Origin: Salvator merianae | Taxonomy: Eukaryota; Chordata; Lepidosauria; Squamata; Teiidae | Direction of reading: 5' to 3' | Assembly (NCBI GenBank): GCA_003586115.2 | Contig: QVOM02000053.1 | Coordinates: 7,491,035 to 7,555,034, forward strand | Length of the DNA stretch: 64,000 bases | In this document: positions 62,320 to 64,000 of the stretch, piece by piece | Layout: each line of letters opens with the position of its first letter | Position numbering within the stretch: the first letter of the stretch is position 1 | Made by a program: the position numbers and the translations under genes | The notes under the pieces: model-generated | Database searches by the model: none | Seen by the model: only the letters and a program-made list of their open reading frames with translations | Told to the model about the DNA's origin: nothing

Positions 62320-62712
62320 AACCATGTGGCAGTGGTAGCCAAGAGTACTTGCTTCCATCTCTGATTGGTTCACTACCTTTGGCCTTTCTTAGATATCAAT
62401 AACTTGGCACGACGATCCATGCTCTGGTAGCCTCCAAATTAGACTACTGTAATGTATTCTATATGGGGCTACCCTTGAAAATGGTGCGGAAGCTGGAACT
62501 AGTGCAGAATGCAGCAGTTCGACTGCTGAAAGATTATGGCTGGATGCATATCACACCAGTCCTGAAGATCTTCACTGATTGCCTGTTCACTACCAAGCCC
62601 AATTCAAGGTGTTGATGCTAATATATAAGGCCCTAAGTTGATTGATTCCTGGTTATCTGAAGGAGCACTTTCTCCCATATAGACCTGCCAGGGTATTGAG
62701 ATCTCAAGGAGG
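62320..62712 (+). mobile_element. L2-type LINE fragment
   Basis: It joins the segment seen at 54590-54835 (ATCAATAACTTGGCACGACG, GTGCAGAATGCAGCAGTTCG) with the start of the C-terminal part (CACACCAGTCCTGAAGATC, GTTATCTGAAGGAGCAC, GAGATCTCAAGGAGG). This confirms that the separate fragments in the window belong to one LINE family. Confidence 0.8.
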
Positions 62713-63137
62713 CTGCAGTGACAAAGGTTTCCCCCCACAAGACACCTTTGGCTGCTTCAGTGAAGCTGTGGCTCTGTGATTCATGGTACATTCTCTTTCT
62801 TTATGCTAAGTTTACAAACTGTGCATTTTTTGATGGCCTGATTGATGCTGTGTATTTTGTCGCAAGGGCATTTGGGGTCGTACTGTGGAAAGAGACATCA
62901 GTGTAGAATTGGCTTTCACATGAATTAATGAAATCTTTGGTGGAATCCAAAAGCAGAGATCTTTCAGTCCCCTTCAAGATGGGGCATTGGGATTACCTTA
63001 GGGTCAACTTTGAGGAGGAGTTCCCATGTTCTCCTCTCTCAAAGTCAGGCCAAAAGTGCTCCTGCAGAGGCAGAAGTTGCCATAGGGGAAGGGTGGAATA
63101 AGGAACACTCAGTGTATTTCCTTGACTGGTGCATCAA

Positions 63138-63163
63138 TCAGTCAGTCAGTCAGTCAGACAGTC
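63138..63163. repeat. Short (CAGT)n microsatellite
   Basis: Six CAGT/CAGA units in a row lie upstream of the SDR gene. Confidence 0.8.
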
Positions 63164-63618
63164 AATTAATCAAGGCTGTGCCCCAGTAGCTTGGGGAAAC
63201 CTGTCTAGGTTTGCAGCCTAGTTGTGGACATGATCAAAGCCAGAGGTAGATGAAGCCATCCATTTCTCCTCTATAGTTAGAGTGAATGGTGGGCCCCGTG
63301 CAAACAGAGTAATATGGGCCCCACAATGCATGGGTTCCTGCCCCAAACTGACAATAATACACACACTCTCCAAACTCAGCTGCCCTGCTATGTGGTTTCT
63401 AGGCCACCTGTGGTGACAGGATGCCTGACGTAAAGCTGATCTTGTGCAAATAGAGACATTGTAATGTAAATAGTAATACAGGAAGATGCTTATTTGAGTA
63501 GTTAATTGTAGGAAATCTCTAATCTACTTAATTGTTGCCTGTTTAATTGTTGATTACAAGGTACTTATTTAGAGTTGCATTCCAAGCACATAGGAGTAGA
63601 AGATGAAATTGGAGAAAA

Positions 63619-63768
63619 ATGGCAACAGAGTTCAGTGTTCGCAGTGCTCTTGTGACTGGAGCCAGCAAGGGAATTGGTCTAGGCTTGGTGAAGCAGTTCC
63701 TGAAGCTGCCAACTCCACCCCAGTGGGCCTTTGTTACAAACCATGACGTTGGTCAACCAAGTAATACG
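63619..63768 (+). CDS. Short-chain dehydrogenase/reductase, first exon only (3' truncated by window edge)
   Basis: The exon begins MATEFSVRSALVTGASKGIG. TGASKGIG (residues 13-20) is the TGxxxGIG dinucleotide-binding motif of classical SDRs. It is followed by LGLVKQFLKLPTPPQWAF, which resembles the N-terminus of vertebrate 'C-factor-like'/sniffer-type SDRs. The likely donor is ACG|GTAAAT at 63769, giving 50 codons in phase 0. After WAF the sequence reads VTNHD where family members usually have ATCRD (from memory), so the cofactor-selecting arginine is a histidine here. It is either a diverged paralogue or a decaying copy. Other exons lie beyond 64000, and no continuation was found in the last 230 bp. 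Confidence 0.65.
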
Positions 63769-64000
63769 GTAAATATCGTAAGGTGGCTTGACAGTGTTGC
63801 TGTCTTCATTGAACTGTCTAGCATTGTGCCCATCTATCTTTCCTGATCTGTCGCAGCCAGCTCAGACTGTATTAGTCTATATGTACAGTTAGGATTTTTT
63901 TTTTTGCTCCAATGGGCATGATATTACAGTGGCTTACCCTGGACATACTTGCCTGTCTGGAAGCTTGGCCTGCGGGTTCCTTCCCGGAGAAAATGGCCCT

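Larger units (their letters stand above)
56581..63618. other. RANBP10 3' UTR and intergenic region up to the SDR gene
   Basis: There is no coding exon I can support in these 7 kb. The first part is RANBP10 3' UTR of unknown length. A poly(A) candidate is at 58854-58859. From about 60.2 kb on there are dispersed repeats (60840-61025), an L2 fragment (62320-62712) and a CAGT microsatellite. An unexplained stretch at 58297-58638 is open on both strands, but I recognise no product. Confidence 0.6.

Overview
The window is vertebrate nuclear DNA. It has long multi-exon genes with GT-AG introns, no bacterial-style gene packing, and many degraded L2 and CR1 LINE fragments, a tRNA-derived SINE of the Sauria type, palindromic DNA-transposon relics and microsatellites. 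The SINE and the L2/CR1 mix, with no Alu-like or mammalian L1 sequence recognised, point to a non-avian reptile, most likely a squamate (lizard or gecko). The exact species cannot be read from the sequence.

Four genes can be supported. From left to right: (1) the 3' part of CENPT (+ strand, nine exons, 446-6491), the histone-fold kinetochore protein; (2) a complete TSNAXIP1 (- strand, 17 exons, 20928 down to 7516, 707 aa); (3) a complete RANBP10 (+ strand, 14 exons, 21829-56580, 617 aa), with SPRY, LisH, CTLH and CRA regions; (4) the first exon of a short-chain dehydrogenase/reductase (SDR) that runs off the right end (63619 onwards). Every exon was placed by splice sites plus reading-phase agreement, and the assembled lengths divide by three. 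From general knowledge the CENPT/TSNAXIP1/RANBP10 order and relative orientation match mammals (human 16q22.1), so this is a conserved synteny block.

CENPT and TSNAXIP1 are tail-to-tail, with about 1 kb between their stop codons. TSNAXIP1 and RANBP10 are head-to-head, with about 0.9 kb between their start codons. That gap is GC-rich and carries a good RFX X-box close to the TSNAXIP1 start, which fits the testis/ciliated-cell expression known for TSNAXIP1.

The noncoding sequence holds the less expected material. It includes a 78-bp minisatellite of about 14 units, open in reading frames on both strands, in RANBP10 intron 9, and a second tandem array (about 106 bp, about 3.5 units) just before the last RANBP10 exon. 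There are two hAT-like elements with recognisable 8-bp target duplications and a 214-bp foldback element. A palindromic element family is present in three copies, and a 320-bp long palindrome lies in RANBP10 intron 2. A single N lies between two identical 76-bp copies and looks like an assembly artefact. I see no evidence of a new gene system; the novelty lies in repeat structure and possible regulatory or splicing effects.
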